Part shown: piece after piece, positions 46,029 to 57,773 of the stretch
How positions within the stretch are numbered: position 1 is the stretch's first letter
Layout: the number at the start of each line of letters is the position of its first letter
NCBI GenBank assembly: GCA_025449115.1
Contig: JAHLKC010000037.1
Span: forward strand, 1 to 64,000
DNA: 64,000 bases
Direction of reading: 5' to 3'
From: Chytridium lagenaria
Taxonomy: Eukaryota; Chytridiomycota; Chytridiomycetes; Chytridiales; Chytridiaceae
The notes under the pieces: generated by a model
What the model saw: the letters and a program-made list of their open reading frames with translations, nothing else
Told to the model about the DNA's origin: nothing
Databases searched by the model: none
Translations under genes and position numbers: made by a program

Positions 46029-47869
46029 CTAAAACAACAAAGCAACGACCACCCCGGCAACACCACCAAACAAAACCACACAAAGTTTCTCCGCCCCACT
46101 CTGAACCAAATTGTTCCCAGCCGCCGTTCCCACCCGTAAACCCAGCAGCCACGGACGTTCTCACCGTTGGCTTGATAGTTCCATACTTGGCACGAACGCA
46201 TACCCGTGAGTTTTTGTGTTGACGGCTTTACGAGTGTGCGGGACAAGGTTGACGGGGGTGGCGGTGGGTGATTTGACGGCGTATGGGAGGTCTGGGAATT
46301 GAGGTTGTTTGCACGCCGTAAGGGATGACGAGGATGGGGAAGGCTTTGGAGGAGGTGCAGGTTTGAGAGGAGGTTGAGGTAGGTGTGGAGGTTGAGATGG
46401 CGGCCAGCGACGGCGGAAGTCACGACGACGTCTTCGTATTCCTCACATTCCTGGGAATTAAAAGTTAGAAATGGCAGTCAAAAAAGAAATAGTATTCGAA
46501 AGAGATAGAAAGGCTTACATCGGTGTAAATGATTTGGTACTGAAGGATAGGCGCGACAGAGACGACGGGGGACGGCTTCACCATGTATGCTTGAACGGGG
46601 GATGGAGGAGCGGCGACAGGGGGTGCGGGAGGTTGAACAGGGTACACAACCGAACCACCGTTTGGGGCTTGTCCACCAGAGGATGCCCGCTGGAAGATTG
46701 ACCAGGAGCGGGGGTAAGAGGGAGGTGATGGAGGTGATGGAGGAGCCGGGCTTGGGGACTGCTTTGAATGTTCTTGGTTTTCATGGGCAAAGGAGCAGGT
46801 GAGGGGCTTGGTAGATAGGAGATGGGGGTAGAATGATGTCTGGAGAGACGTTGGTGGAGACCACGGGTGAGGAACTATAAGTCGCCACAGGTTGTTGAGT
46901 GGTGAATTTGGAATGCTTTTTTGGTTTTCGTCTTCTTGTAAAGGACTTCAACTGTGGAGGATATAATGGCGGCGACAGACGTGTTGATGGAGGGTGACGG
47001 GGAGCCATATGCATATTTGAGGTGGTAGTCACGGTAGGGTAAACGGTGCCGTAGATAGTGGTCTGGGAAGGGGTAACGTAAGTTGCGATCGGCGAAGGTG
47101 CTCCGTATCCATAATCGGATGCAACAGCTCCAACCGATGAGCTTGACTCTGCCTGGACCGTCTTTGTCTTGTGCTTCTTAACGTGGGTTGTCGTTGGTGC
47201 GTAATCGCCCATTTGCACAGGAGATGTGGCGACGGGGACAGACGGTGCGGTATATTCGACGATAGGAGAAGGGGAACTTAAGACTGGCGCAGGAGATGTG
47301 TAATAAACAGCAGCGGGAGGGGAGGGAGCAGCGACAACCTGCGACGGAGCTGCGTAAGTGTAGGCAAGCGGAGGAGCGACAGGAGACGGAGAAGCCATCA
47401 CAGAGGAAGGAGCAGCGACGATCGGTATAGGTGCAGCATAAGTGTATTCAGAAGACGGAGAAGCCATCATAGGAGAAGGAGCAGCGACGATCGGTATAGG
47501 TGCAGCATAAGTGTAGTCAACCGGAGGAGTGACGATCGGTACAGGTGCAGCATAAGTGTATTCAGAAGACGGAGAAGCCATCATAGGGGAAGGAGCAGCG
47601 ACGACCTGTGACGGTGCAGCATACGTGTAGTCAACTGGTGGAGCAGCGACGACAGGGGGAGGAGCAGCAACTACTGGCGCAGGAGCGCTATAAGCGGCAG
47701 GGTCAGGGACAGGGACGGGAGAGTTCATGGCCGGTGCCACTGCAGTGGTAGCCACAGGTGCTGCAGGCTGACCATATGCATCTGGCTCCACGGCAACGGC
47801 TTTACGACGGGCATCGACCCCAGTCGCACTGAGGATGGCGAGGATGGTTATGAGTCTTCCAAGTTGCAT
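46029..47869 (-). CDS. Secreted GPI-anchored Ala/Pro-rich repeat protein
   Basis: A signal peptide at the start (MQLGRLITILAILSATGVDA, 47869) is followed by a domain made almost wholly of Ala, Pro, Val, Ser and Tyr. Its repeats are PVDYTYAAP, IVAAPSPMMASPSSEYTYAA and VVAAPSP variants (47690-47280). Then come a Lys/His patch (HVKKHKTKTV) and a second Pro-rich region with VQPPAPPVAAPPSPVQAY (46600). A GT-AG intron lies at about 46520-46450. The C-terminal end, AGNNLVQSGAEKL then CVVLFGGVAGVVVALLF and a stop at 46029, is a textbook GPI-attachment signal. Frame slips are needed near 46880, 46700 and 46110. It is probably a cell-wall or cell-surface protein of the encysted or sporangial stage. The family is unknown. 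Confidence 0.7.
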
Positions 47870-48508
47870 GGTGAGTGCGTGAGAAAGGTGAGCTGACGGA
47901 TGGATCTACGGGTGATGGCTTGCGGGAAGACGGAATTGAGTGCTGCTGGCTGAGGATGACGACGGGCCTTCTATGCTCTCTATGTAGTTTATTTGTTTTA
48001 ATAATTGATTAACAGCACTTGAATCTCAATTCCTGTCCAAAGACGACCAACCGCAGGAACCGTGAACTTGGCACACAGTTACACAACTCACCGCTCGCCC
48101 GCTTGAACCGTAGCACAACAACAAACACAAAAGGGGCTACCAGAAAAGAAAAAAAAAAAATGGGCGCTAAGAAGGAAACCGTAAAAAAGAGGCCAGAAAT
48201 TCAACTATCGACAACGCGTTGAATGGATACAGGAATATTGAAGAATCTGGAGGCTGCTGACAAGGGCTCTGGACCACCAACGGGATATTAGAGAAAAAGG
48301 ACTACGGCAGCACATTGCAGTACTTGACGTAAAAGAGAGAATACGTGACGAAAAACAAAGAGCAAAGAGCTATTACATGATGAGATATACTGTATATTCA
48401 CCTCCAAACCCCCCACAAAAAATCAACTTCAACTATGAGAAAAGACAACAAAATGAGCAACAGACTCAATACTAAATGATCACGGCGAACAACGGGGGAA
48501 AAAAGAGT
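47870..48508. other. Spacer: GPI-protein promoter and MTAP 3' flank
   Basis: A-rich, with a poly(A) tract at 48149-48159. Short frames look random. No gene is recognised. Confidence 0.5.
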
Positions 48509-49860
48509 TTAAAAGTAACCGGGAAGGATGAAATCCAACTTCTTCACCGCCTCCACATTCCTCTTCTCCTTTGCAGTTCATCACCGCAAACCTCATGCTC
48601 CCCTTCAAAGCCTTCACACTCGCCAACTTCTCCTCCGAAAGCGCAGTCGCAAGTCTCGGGATCAAATCCACCAAAAGGTTCTTTGCAGTCACCACATTGT
48701 TCGTCATGGTCGCCATGACACTCTGCACGTCCACCGCCTCCTCACCAACCCTCCAGCAATCATAGTCGGTTGACATGCACACCATCTGGTAGGCAATCTC
48801 GGCTTCTCTCGCGAGCTTAGACTCTGGGACAGCAGACATGTTGATGATATCGCTCCCCCACGATCTGTAGAGATGGGATTCGGCGCGGGTGCTAAAGTGG
48901 GGACCTTCCATGCAGACAAGGGTTTTGCCACGGTGGAACTTGACGTCCGGGACGGTAGCGGCAGCCGAGGCGGCGATGAGTTCAGCAAGAGGGGCGTCAA
49001 AGGGATCAGCGAAACCAGTGTGAGCGACGAGGCCGTTTTCGAAAAAGCTGGATGGACGGAGACCCTTTGTGCGGTCAATGATTTGATCAGGGAGAATAAA
49101 GTCACGGGGGGCAATTTCCTCGCGAAGGGATCCGACGGCAGAAAAGCGCAACGATGGCTTCGACGCCGAGGGACTTGAGGGCGGCAATGTTGGCGCGGGA
49201 GGGGACCTCGGTAGGGGTCAAAAAGTGGCCTTTGCGTGACGGGCGAGGAAGGCGACTTGGATGCCGGTGGAGGTCTCGGCGATGGTGATCTTATCAGAGG
49301 GGAAGCCCCAGGGGGTCGAAGGGTTGACCTCGGCAATGACTTGAGGCCCTCAGGTTGTAGAGACCACTAATTACAGTCAGCTTTCCATACAGAGTCATTG
49401 TCATGAAAAACCAATAAACACGAGCAACCAACCTGCCTCCAATAATGCCGATCTAAACGGAGGAATTACATTGGCGAAGAGAATGAATAAGAAAAGAACC
49501 GTTAGAGATGCAAATGAGATAGAAGCGGTGTTCAATGCACAACATCAACCCCTCCATTCCAAACCCAGCTTTGAAAAGTGGACAGGAGACTATATGACCG
49601 AAACAAAAAAATGAAAAGCACCGATACATGCGCAAAGGGTGTAAAAGGTGTTATATACAGCCGCGGCATGCACTAATCATAATAGCAGGATATCAACGAC
49701 CTCATCATTCATCAACGATAATCATCCATCTTATTATCGGGATCATCATCGCTTCCAATTTCCACCCCCGCACATGCATCACCCTACCTACACGTCAACG
49801 GCAAGACAGCCCTCCAACGCCCATCCCTCAGCTTACCTTAACCTGTCCAGTAAATGCCAT
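48509..49860 (-). CDS. MTAP: S-methyl-5'-thioadenosine phosphorylase
   Basis: Cleaves methylthioadenosine from polyamine synthesis to adenine and methylthioribose-1-phosphate, feeding methionine salvage. A tiny first exon (MAFTGQVK, 49860) and a second (IGIIGG, about 49453) are typical of the family's start. The main exon has NPSTPWGFPSDKITIAET, ANIAALKSLGVEAIVA, FSAVGSLREEIAPRDFILPD, then CMEGPHFSTRAESHLYRSWG and STDYDCWRVGEEAVDV, all conserved substrate and phosphate-site segments. The end DFILPGYF stops at 48509. At least four one-base breaks occur (about 49355, 49342, 49153 and 48550). It lies close to FAF2 on the same strand, about 240 bp apart. Confidence 0.92.
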
Positions 49861-50100
49861 CTTTGAGTGTTGACGTTGAGCTAGGAGAACGAAGGTGACA
49901 AAAGTTGACTGAAAATGACGTGCGACAACCCCAGCTTTTGAGAGGTTTTTTAAAGGTTTGAGCAACACGTCGATAAACAAAAGCAGAAAACAAAATGGTC
50001 AAAGTCAAATGCAATATCGATTAACGTATTAAAAAAATAATAGCGACAAAGGACGGAAGAGACGGTTTAATCCAATCCTCATCCCCCCATAAAAATAGGT

Positions 50101-52229
50101 TTAATCATCCTCATCCTTTTCCTCCACAATCAACGACGCACTCGGCACAAGTCCCGCCTCCTTCAACGTCTGCGTCTTATCCAAAAGGACCTTGCGTGGA
50201 TAAGTATTGACGGCAACAATGTCCGCTTCAATCGAGATAGGGCTCAGATCCATGGATTCAATGAAATTGTAAACCAACTGGTAAAAGAAAAGTTAAGTCG
50301 CGTAAGCAAAAAAAATGAAGTAGTGGTGAGGATAAAACCAACCTCAATCTTATCGTCAGCATTAAACCTTCTAACCACCCTCTCGCCGCTTGGAAGCCTC
50401 AAACTGATTTTCGCGATATCCTTTGCTGTCGCGGCAGGTTCGACGGGTAAGTTCTGGCGCAATTCTTCCCTCCGTCGCATTCTCATCTAAACATTAAATC
50501 AACCATTAAAACAAATGTCCTATACAACTCATGCCGTTCCTCACCTCAATCTTATTTTCACGTTCCATTTCAAGCTTCTCCGCTTCCTCCTTTTCTTTTC
50601 GGATCCGATCACGCTCTTCCTGTGCTTTTCGTTCCTGTAAATAATATCGTTAAGAACGTCGACAAAATACCCAACAACGGACCTTTTCTTGATCTGCCCG
50701 AAGTGATGCCTGATAAGCCTGATCTTGTTGCTCTCGAATGCTTCGAGCCTGATCCTGACGTTCGCTATGATAAAAAAAAATGGTGTCAAAGGGTGATGAC
50801 GGTATGATTTGTACCGATCAGCTCTGATGGCGTTTATGTTTGAGTCGAAACGATTAACATGGTGAGAAAGTGCGGTGATGAGTTCTTCAGGGGACGAAGG
50901 GCCTTCGACACGGTCAACAACAACCATGCGGGAGCCTTGTGGTGCGATCAAGGCAATAAAGGGATATCGCGTTGCAAGAAGCACGTTGCTAACTGTATCA
51001 TTATTTAAATCAGTCTTGTAATTTTACTGTGCAGCCAAAGTAACAGAATATTCAAAAACTGTAAGGAAATCCAACTCACCAAGGAATGATTCTGACTCCT
51101 TAATATCTCCTGCCCAAACGAGAAAGTTTTGTTCTTGGATATAGTTGATGAAACGCTCGGACGTCATGGTGTTTCTGCATAATTATCATAAAGAATCAGT
51201 TCAATAGAAACATAACATCAAGACGTTTCAAAACAAAGGTAAAATACCTATTAAAGTCGGGGGTATCATCGTGATCAGAGGACTGAAGGTAAACAAAAAG
51301 ATATCGAAGTTCCCGCTTCGCTACATCCAACGCCTAATTGAAATGCCAGCCGAGGTTATCGATCAGCTTCAAACTCATTCACAAATATTCAAAGAATATC
51401 AACGCGACTGCACCTGAGAATAAGTTCCTTGAAAAAAGTTGGGATGGCTCACACCATAAGCAACCTCAAAATCCAGCAAAAACCTCGCCGCAGCAGCTTG
51501 AGGATCCGTAGACTGCAAGTTCCGTCTCCTCGCCGAAGTTGTCCTCCGACGCGGCCCTTGAAGGATATTGAAAGGAAACAGACTCACTGCACGACAATTA
51601 GTTAAGTAGCGCCAAAAAGTAGATTAAACAGCCACGTACATGTGAATGAAACAATCACCCATGCAATCCGAAGACCAAGTGAGAACGGGTAAGTGAGGCG
51701 TTGAAGGAAAGTCTGGAGTTATCAAGTCAGCAACAACGGATATGAATTCATTCCTACAAATGTCCTGACAGCTCCTGGACGAGGTGGGGGTGCAGGGACA
51801 CCAGATGAAGGAGCAGGGGAGTTTGAACGTCCAGAGGTAGAGGAAGCTTGAGGAATGCGAGATCTTAAATTGGAAGTGGAGGAGGATGAGCCGTTGGCTG
51901 AAGGTATAGGTTGGGGAACTGGGCCATCGTCAAAGACACCTTGAACGGCTTGCTGAAAATCATCGATAGTTAGTGGGTTACCAATGAATGAGATGCGCTT
52001 GAACATGTCAGAGGGCGCTCACACCTCAAGATTCCATTCGTAAGCTGTCAGAAGTGATAGAGAACGCTCGATATCATCAATGCCTGTGACTCCCTGCAAG
52101 GCAAATGAAGGATGAGCAATGGATGTTTTCCGTGAAGTAGCTGGTTGTCAACGAGCAGCATGATGGCTTTACCTGAAAGCTTTGGAGGACCTCACGCTGG
52201 TCGTCTGTGAGGGCGTCCAAATGATCCAT
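50101..52229 (-). CDS. FAF2: FAF2/UBXD8-type UBX protein (ER-associated degradation)
   Basis: FAF2/Ubx2-type proteins sit in the ER membrane and on lipid droplets and recruit the Cdc48/p97 ATPase. The start MDHLDALTDDQREVLQSFQ (52229) and GIDDIERSLSLLTAYEWNLE form a UBA domain. A Ser/Pro linker follows, then a hydrophobic hairpin near 51720-51590. The UAS thioredoxin-like domain follows (HPNFFQGTYSQ, AKRELRYLFVYLQSSDHDDT, LLATRYPFIALIAPQGSRMV). A charged coiled coil follows (EQQDQAYQASLRADQEK). The UBX domain (KISLRLPSGERVVRRFNADD, TYPRKVLLDK, LKEAGLVPSASLIVEE) ends DEDD at 50101. About nine small introns are present. The domain order is exactly that of human FAF2, and this copy looks intact. 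Confidence 0.95.
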
Positions 52230-52821
52230 ATTGGAAACAACAAATTTGTGAGCGACGACCAAGATCTCAGCGAGACCAAGTGGCAAATGCCACGTCGACA
52301 GAGTCTGACTTCTGGGGGAGTAGGGCATCGCATTTCACTTACATCTCTCATACCGCTTTTTTATATTTTCAAAGCCAATGTACGAAATCGCCGTATTCAT
52401 TAATACGGAGGAATATAACTCAACCCCCTTAAAAGCCTCACGCTTTCACCTCGTTCTACGCAAATACAAAAGCTTTAGCTACTCGTCGAATTGCAGTCAC
52501 CATTGGACAAGATTTCGTCTCAAACATCATCATTTGCGAGATCTTCATTGCAAACAACATAAAGTTCAACCGTTCACAACGCCATTTCCAGCTCACAGCT
52601 GGTAACTTGCAACAGCGTACATGTAGCTACAAACTTTACAACTTGAAAAAGGAAATGGCGGTAGCCCCTTTAGAAAGCGTTGAAAGCCCATGCTGTCTCC
52701 ACAAGAATGACGTGCCGCCCTTTGGTCAATGATAACAGCGACAAGTCTTTAACGTTGCGCCCTCCCACATAAATTTCAGAGTTTCAATTTACCGCTAGGG
52801 TGTCCAACCAACCCCTTCAAA
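52230..52821. promoter_or_regulatory. Divergent intergenic region between FAF2 and the OSR1-like kinase
   Basis: About 590 bp separates the two divergent starts and should hold both promoters. No clear TATA box or known operator is recognised. A frame at 52378 looks random. Confidence 0.45.
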
Positions 52822-55203
52822 ATGAGCGGCTCCAACATCAATCCCCTTTCCAACAGCGGCATGAATTCCCCCCCACGCGGTCCCCAAGGCCGCAAAGCCT
52901 CCGTAGTAGAACGTACCATCGGCACAAACATGCTCCGTCGCAACTCCTCCTCTTCCTCAACACCCGTCCTCAACCCTCCCACAGACGACATCATCTTCTC
53001 AATGAACCCCGAAGACTACGAACTCGGCACCACCATCGGTTTACGGCTCCTCTGCAATAGTATGTATCGCGAAATATAAACCGCTGGGAAAGATCGTGGC
53101 GATGAAGGTGATTGATCTGGATATGTTTGAGAGGAATCAGATTGATGAGCTTAGGGTAAGGTCAACTCTTTCAAGCAAGTGTTTAAACCTTTTCACAGCG
53201 AGAGATCCAGATCATGAGTCTCTCTAAACACCCCAACCTTCTTCCCGTCTACGGCTCCTTTGTGAACGGCTCCAAACTCTACATTGTGACTCCATTCCTC
53301 TCAGCCGGTTCCTGTCTTGACATCATGAAACCGCCTATCCCAACGGCCTCGAAGAGTCCGCGATTGCCACAATCCTGAAGCAAGCACTACAGGGTCTCGA
53401 GTATCTACATAAGAACGGTTTGATTCATCGGGATGTGAAGGCGGGGGAATTTGTTGGTGGATGAGGATGGGCTGGTGCAGTTGGCAGATTTTGGGGTAAG
53501 CTCTTCGTTGATGGATACAGGGGAACGGAAAGGGATTAGAAAGACTTTGTGGGGACTCCTTGCTGGATGGCGCCTGGTACACTACATCGTTAAGTTTCTG
53601 CGCTAATGTATTTTGCAGAGGTCATGGAGCAATCGGGTTATGATTACAAAGCTGATATATGGAGTTTCGGAATCACCGCTCTTGAACTCGCTACGGGACA
53701 TGCACCTTTCGCAAAAATATCCTCCTTTAAAGGTTCAGCCTTATTCGCAGCTATCTTCTAATCACTTTAAAGGTCCTTATGCTGACCCTCCAAAACGACC
53801 CTCCAACCCTTGATCGCGAGCAAACAGCCCACAAGTACTCTAAATCCTTCAAAGATATGATAGACTCTTGCCTACAGAAGGATCCTGCAAAACGGTAAGC
53901 CTGTTTAAAAATAAAAGATGTGTTTGACTTTTTGGATAATAGACCTATCGCAGAGAAACTTCTTCAACATTCATTTTTTAAGCAAGCGACCAAAGCGTCG
54001 TCAGCACCTACAAACAGATATTTTACAAAATTTACCTCCCATCACAAAGCGTCAGCACAACAAAAGTGAGTTTTGTCGTTCCCGATAATTATTTAACGTG
54101 TTTTAGAATCATTCCCACCTGAGCGTGACGACTCAAAGGGTATATCTTGGGACTTTGGACCCGATGACGACACTGAAGACAAAAAACCCGCCGTCCACTT
54201 TGCCCCCACACCCCAAGAACACCCTCCGACCCTGACGACATCCTCCGACGCGTTCTGAGCAAAGACGTTGACATGTCCGATTCCCCTGTCGCTGCCACAT
54301 CCCCTGTTCCGCTTGCCTTCATTGCAAATGTAACGACACAGGAAATTAAAAAGGGACGGTTTAGTGTTAGTGAGAGTAATCAGGCGTCCCGAATGAACGA
54401 AACCGGCGGAAAGTCCATCTTTGGCCCGTCGCCTTCGCAAGAAGGTATGTGTAAAAGAGTGTGGAGATCATCATCTACCTTTTTGTAGGGTCAGACGTGT
54501 TTCGGAGAACCCGATAGATGTGAGGCCGAGTCGGTTTACAGTAAAAAACTCTATGGATGGGAATCCTCCTGCATCGTCACGACTGCTGCTCCAATTCCAC
54601 AACCTTCCGGTGGATCTCAACCTGCACCAGGTACTCTATCAGATACATTGTTTTGCATTGAATTACGATCCCGCTGACATCGCTGCAGATAAACGCGGTC
54701 GCTTTGAAGTCTCGTCCGTCGACACTCCTCAAGGCAGCCAATCCGACACCGGACCTTCCCCAAACTCAAGTCCCTCCAACTCCCTCGGTCGTGGCTCCCG
54801 TTTTACCACCTCCTTGATCCCTCCATCCGCTCACACTCTCTCCCAACCTCCTATGGGTCCCGCAAGCCCCCCCGACGACCGGTTTGACACCATTATAAAA
54901 CAGAACGAACAGATGAGACAAATGTTGACAGATATCATGGCTGGAATGAATAAATCAAAACCTGTTGAGGTTGAAATGACGGAGGTGGCTCCTGAAGTGG
55001 TGAGTGTTGGTATCATTATTACTGTAATGGTTCTAATATGATAATTGTTTTTCTAGTCTCCTCATGATGCACAGGTATTGGCAATTTTGCAGGAAAATGA
55101 AATGCTGAGACAAGAGAATGCGCATCTCCGCGAAGCCGTGGTCGCACTCGAAACCAGATTAAGCAGTTGGCGCCTCAATAAACTAAATCTAGCTGTAATA
55201 TAA
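52822..55203 (+). CDS. OSR1/SPAK (Fray)-type STE20 kinase with RFxV motifs
   Basis: A Ser/Thr kinase of the GCK-VI group, which in animals acts downstream of WNK to control ion transport. The head has RRNSSSSST; the kinase starts at DYELGTTIG (53020). Landmarks are [20 protein letters not shown], the catalytic loop IHRDVKAG (53420), LADFG (53485), the activation segment with TPCWMAPEV (53555-53620), and [20 protein letters not shown] like human OSR1. Next is [12 protein letters not shown] (54145), as in the PF1 region. The tail holds three RFxV motifs, RFSV (54357), RFTV (54532) and RFEV (54700), and a short coiled coil (55080-55180). No CCT/PF2 domain is seen. Indels at about 53040, 53447 and 53545 break the kinase frame. 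The final codons are uncertain; a stop at 55181 is possible with one indel. Confidence 0.9.
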
Positions 55204-55484
55204 ACCCCTGAACTCTGCACCATTTCGTGTATACCTACAATAACGCGGTTAAAAGGGTACGTGGAGGACTCGTTTCGCGTACGTGTCGTCGCAAGGATAA
55301 CGCACAGCCAAAAGGACCACTACGGAAGTGGGCCCATTTTCGCTTCCAAACCCCGCATATACCACAGTCGCACACACCCACATCCATCATCATCCCCCAG
55401 AAATCACAAATCGAAAAAGCAGAGGTTGTTGTCCCACAAACATCCGCATCCCATTTTTTCCTTTCAACCCCAAACTTCGTCACC

Positions 55485-57284
55485 ATGGGAGCCGCAAAGA
55501 CCTACACCTGGCGAGAGATAGAATCATCCGCTCAAAAGATTAAGCTCAACCTCCCTCAATACACGGATGACGGAGAGGCTATCCCTCATCTCCTCGTCAT
55601 CCACGGCAAGGTGTACGATGTCGGCGGTGACTTTGTAAAGTGGCATCCGGGAGCACGAGTCGTGCTTTCTCAGGTACAAAAAAAAAAGAATGAGAATTGG
55701 GATCGGCCGCTTATCACTTTTTACTAACGTTGACGATTACACTGTAGGCTGGAAAGGATGCTCCGGTGCGTTCGAGGTGTTTCACACGGAGAATGCGGAG
55801 GCGATTATGTCCAACTTCTACGTGGGAGACCTTGACCCCTCTGAGGTTGAGAAGCCCTCTGGTGAGACATAACTTTCCTTCTTCCGTCTTTTACTTGTTC
55901 TACTTAAGGCTGGGCATGGCGCCGTAAACCCTGCATCTTCTTTCTTTGGGAGGGAGAGCTGGCTGGAGCGGCGAAGCGCCTTTATCACTTGGCATGCTCT
56001 TCTACGCCACCATCACGTCACATCCTGACAGTTCATAATGTAGAATTCGACGAAGACCTCGCAAAGCTCAAGACCACCCTCGTCGACATGGGTGTTTACC
56101 AATCCAACAAGGCGTACTACATCTTCAAGCTCCTCACCAACTTTTCCATGTTAGCTCTCTCCGTTGCTATTCTCCTTCGTTGGCCTGGAAACTCGGTCGC
56201 CGTCGTCACCTCTGGTGCTGTTTTGGCTCTCTTCTGGCAGCAAAGTGGATGGTTGGCCCACGATTTCCTTCACCACCAGGTTTTCACCAACCGTGTTTAC
56301 AATGACATTGTTGGGTACCTTGTTGGAAACATTGCTCAGGGTTTCTCCGTGTCTTGGTGGAAGAACAAGCACTGCACTCATCACAGTATTCCCAACGTCC
56401 ATGCCGGTGACCCTGACATCAACACCATGCCTTACCTCGCCTGGTAAGTCTTCCTTCATTGTTTGGGCGTCTGCCGATCACTTTTTCACATTACGTGACA
56501 CCCATAGAGTCATACGATCTTCTAACCTTATTCTTCCACATAGGTCCGAGCACGCTTTGGAGCTCTTTACTGACTTGAAGGAGGCCGATGTAGCTCGTTT
56601 CATGGTCGCCTACCAGCCCGTCCTCTACTTCCCTATCCTTGCTCTCGCTAGGATGGCATGGGCTTACGCTTCCATTCTCTACAACCTGAACCACTGGGTT
56701 CCGATGAAGACCAAGGTTCTCGAGTTGACCACTCTTGGACTTCACTGGGGATTGTACTTGGGCTTTGTTTTCAGCACCCTTACCCCTCTTCGCGGTCTTT
56801 TGTTTATTGCTGTGTCCCAGATGACTTGCGGAATTTTGTTGGCGCTTGTGTTCTCGGTTAACCACGTGAGTACCCTATCTGCTACTACCCTTTTCGCTAC
56901 CCCCCTTGTTTCTTCTTTCTCAAGTCGTTCGCAGTCTTTCTCTGACCGTACTTGATTTGTTAGAACGGTATGCCCGTGTACACCAAAAAGGGTATCCAGA
57001 AGATCAACTTTTATGAGCTCCAAGTCCTCACCGGTCGTGACGTCCACTCCAACCCCTTTGTCGACTGGTTCACTGGTGGTCTCAACTACCAGATTGAACA
57101 CCACATGTTCCCCATGATCCCGCGTCACCAGTTCCATCGTATTCAACCGCTCGTGGAGTCTCTTTGCAAGAAACACGGGATTAATTATCATAAGACGTCG
57201 TTCTGGACCGGATTGACGGAGGTTGTGTCGAGGCTTGCGTCGATTGCAAAGACGGCGTCGTCTATTAGACCTAAGGCTGCTTAA
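55485..57284 (+). CDS. Cytochrome b5-fused front-end fatty acid desaturase (delta-5/6/8 type)
   Basis: An ER enzyme that inserts a double bond between an existing one and the carboxyl end of an acyl chain, as in long-chain polyunsaturated fatty acid synthesis. The N-terminal cytochrome b5 domain (MGAAKTYTWREIE ... WHPGARVVL) has the haem motif HPGA rather than HPGG. The desaturase part carries three His boxes: HDFLHH (56262), HCTHH (56371) and QIEHH (57092); the Gln of the last box is diagnostic of the front-end family. Five exons are joined by GT-AG introns. One indel at about 55762 breaks the b5 frame. Regiospecificity cannot be read from motifs. It is in tandem with the kinase, about 280 bp after it. 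Confidence 0.93.
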
Positions 57285-57773
57285 ACACTCTTCTTTTTGA
57301 ACTCACTGTTATACTGTCATATATTTAATAAAAGCTATAATGACTTGAATCTTTTAAAGGCGCGTAAAGTTAGTTGAAACCTATATGCTCTTGATGGCGA
57401 TTGTACCGATGTCATCTATTTCCTATGGATATACTTACATGGGTACGCGAAAGGCAGCACGCGTCTGCAAAAAACACTTTTTGAAACCCATTGAATGTAA
57501 AACGAAAAATAATTCGAAGTGCACAAACGATTGCACGTTTTCTTTTCGAAACTTTACGAAACAGCGAACGATGATGACGAGTAAAGGATTTTAAAGTCTC
57601 TTCTGCTCTCTGCGTATCGTCGGATGTGGTGGCATCACGCCGTCATGATTTGTAACAATAGTGACTCATGTGAAAAGAGAAGGCACAGAAAACTGCGAAA
57701 TTTACTCAAAAGGCTTTGAACTTTACATCATTCCCCATCATCCCAGCGCATCCGTCAAATTTAAGAGACCCTG
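57285..57773. other. Intergenic spacer after the desaturase
   Basis: AATAAA at 57327 probably serves the desaturase mRNA. A 69-codon frame at 57385 has no recognisable content. No gene is seen. Confidence 0.5.

Noticed and set aside
46029..52229. Biosynthetic or methionine-salvage gene cluster around MTAP
   Set aside because: Neighbours (GPI-anchored protein, FAF2, kinase) belong to unrelated pathways; adjacency looks incidental.
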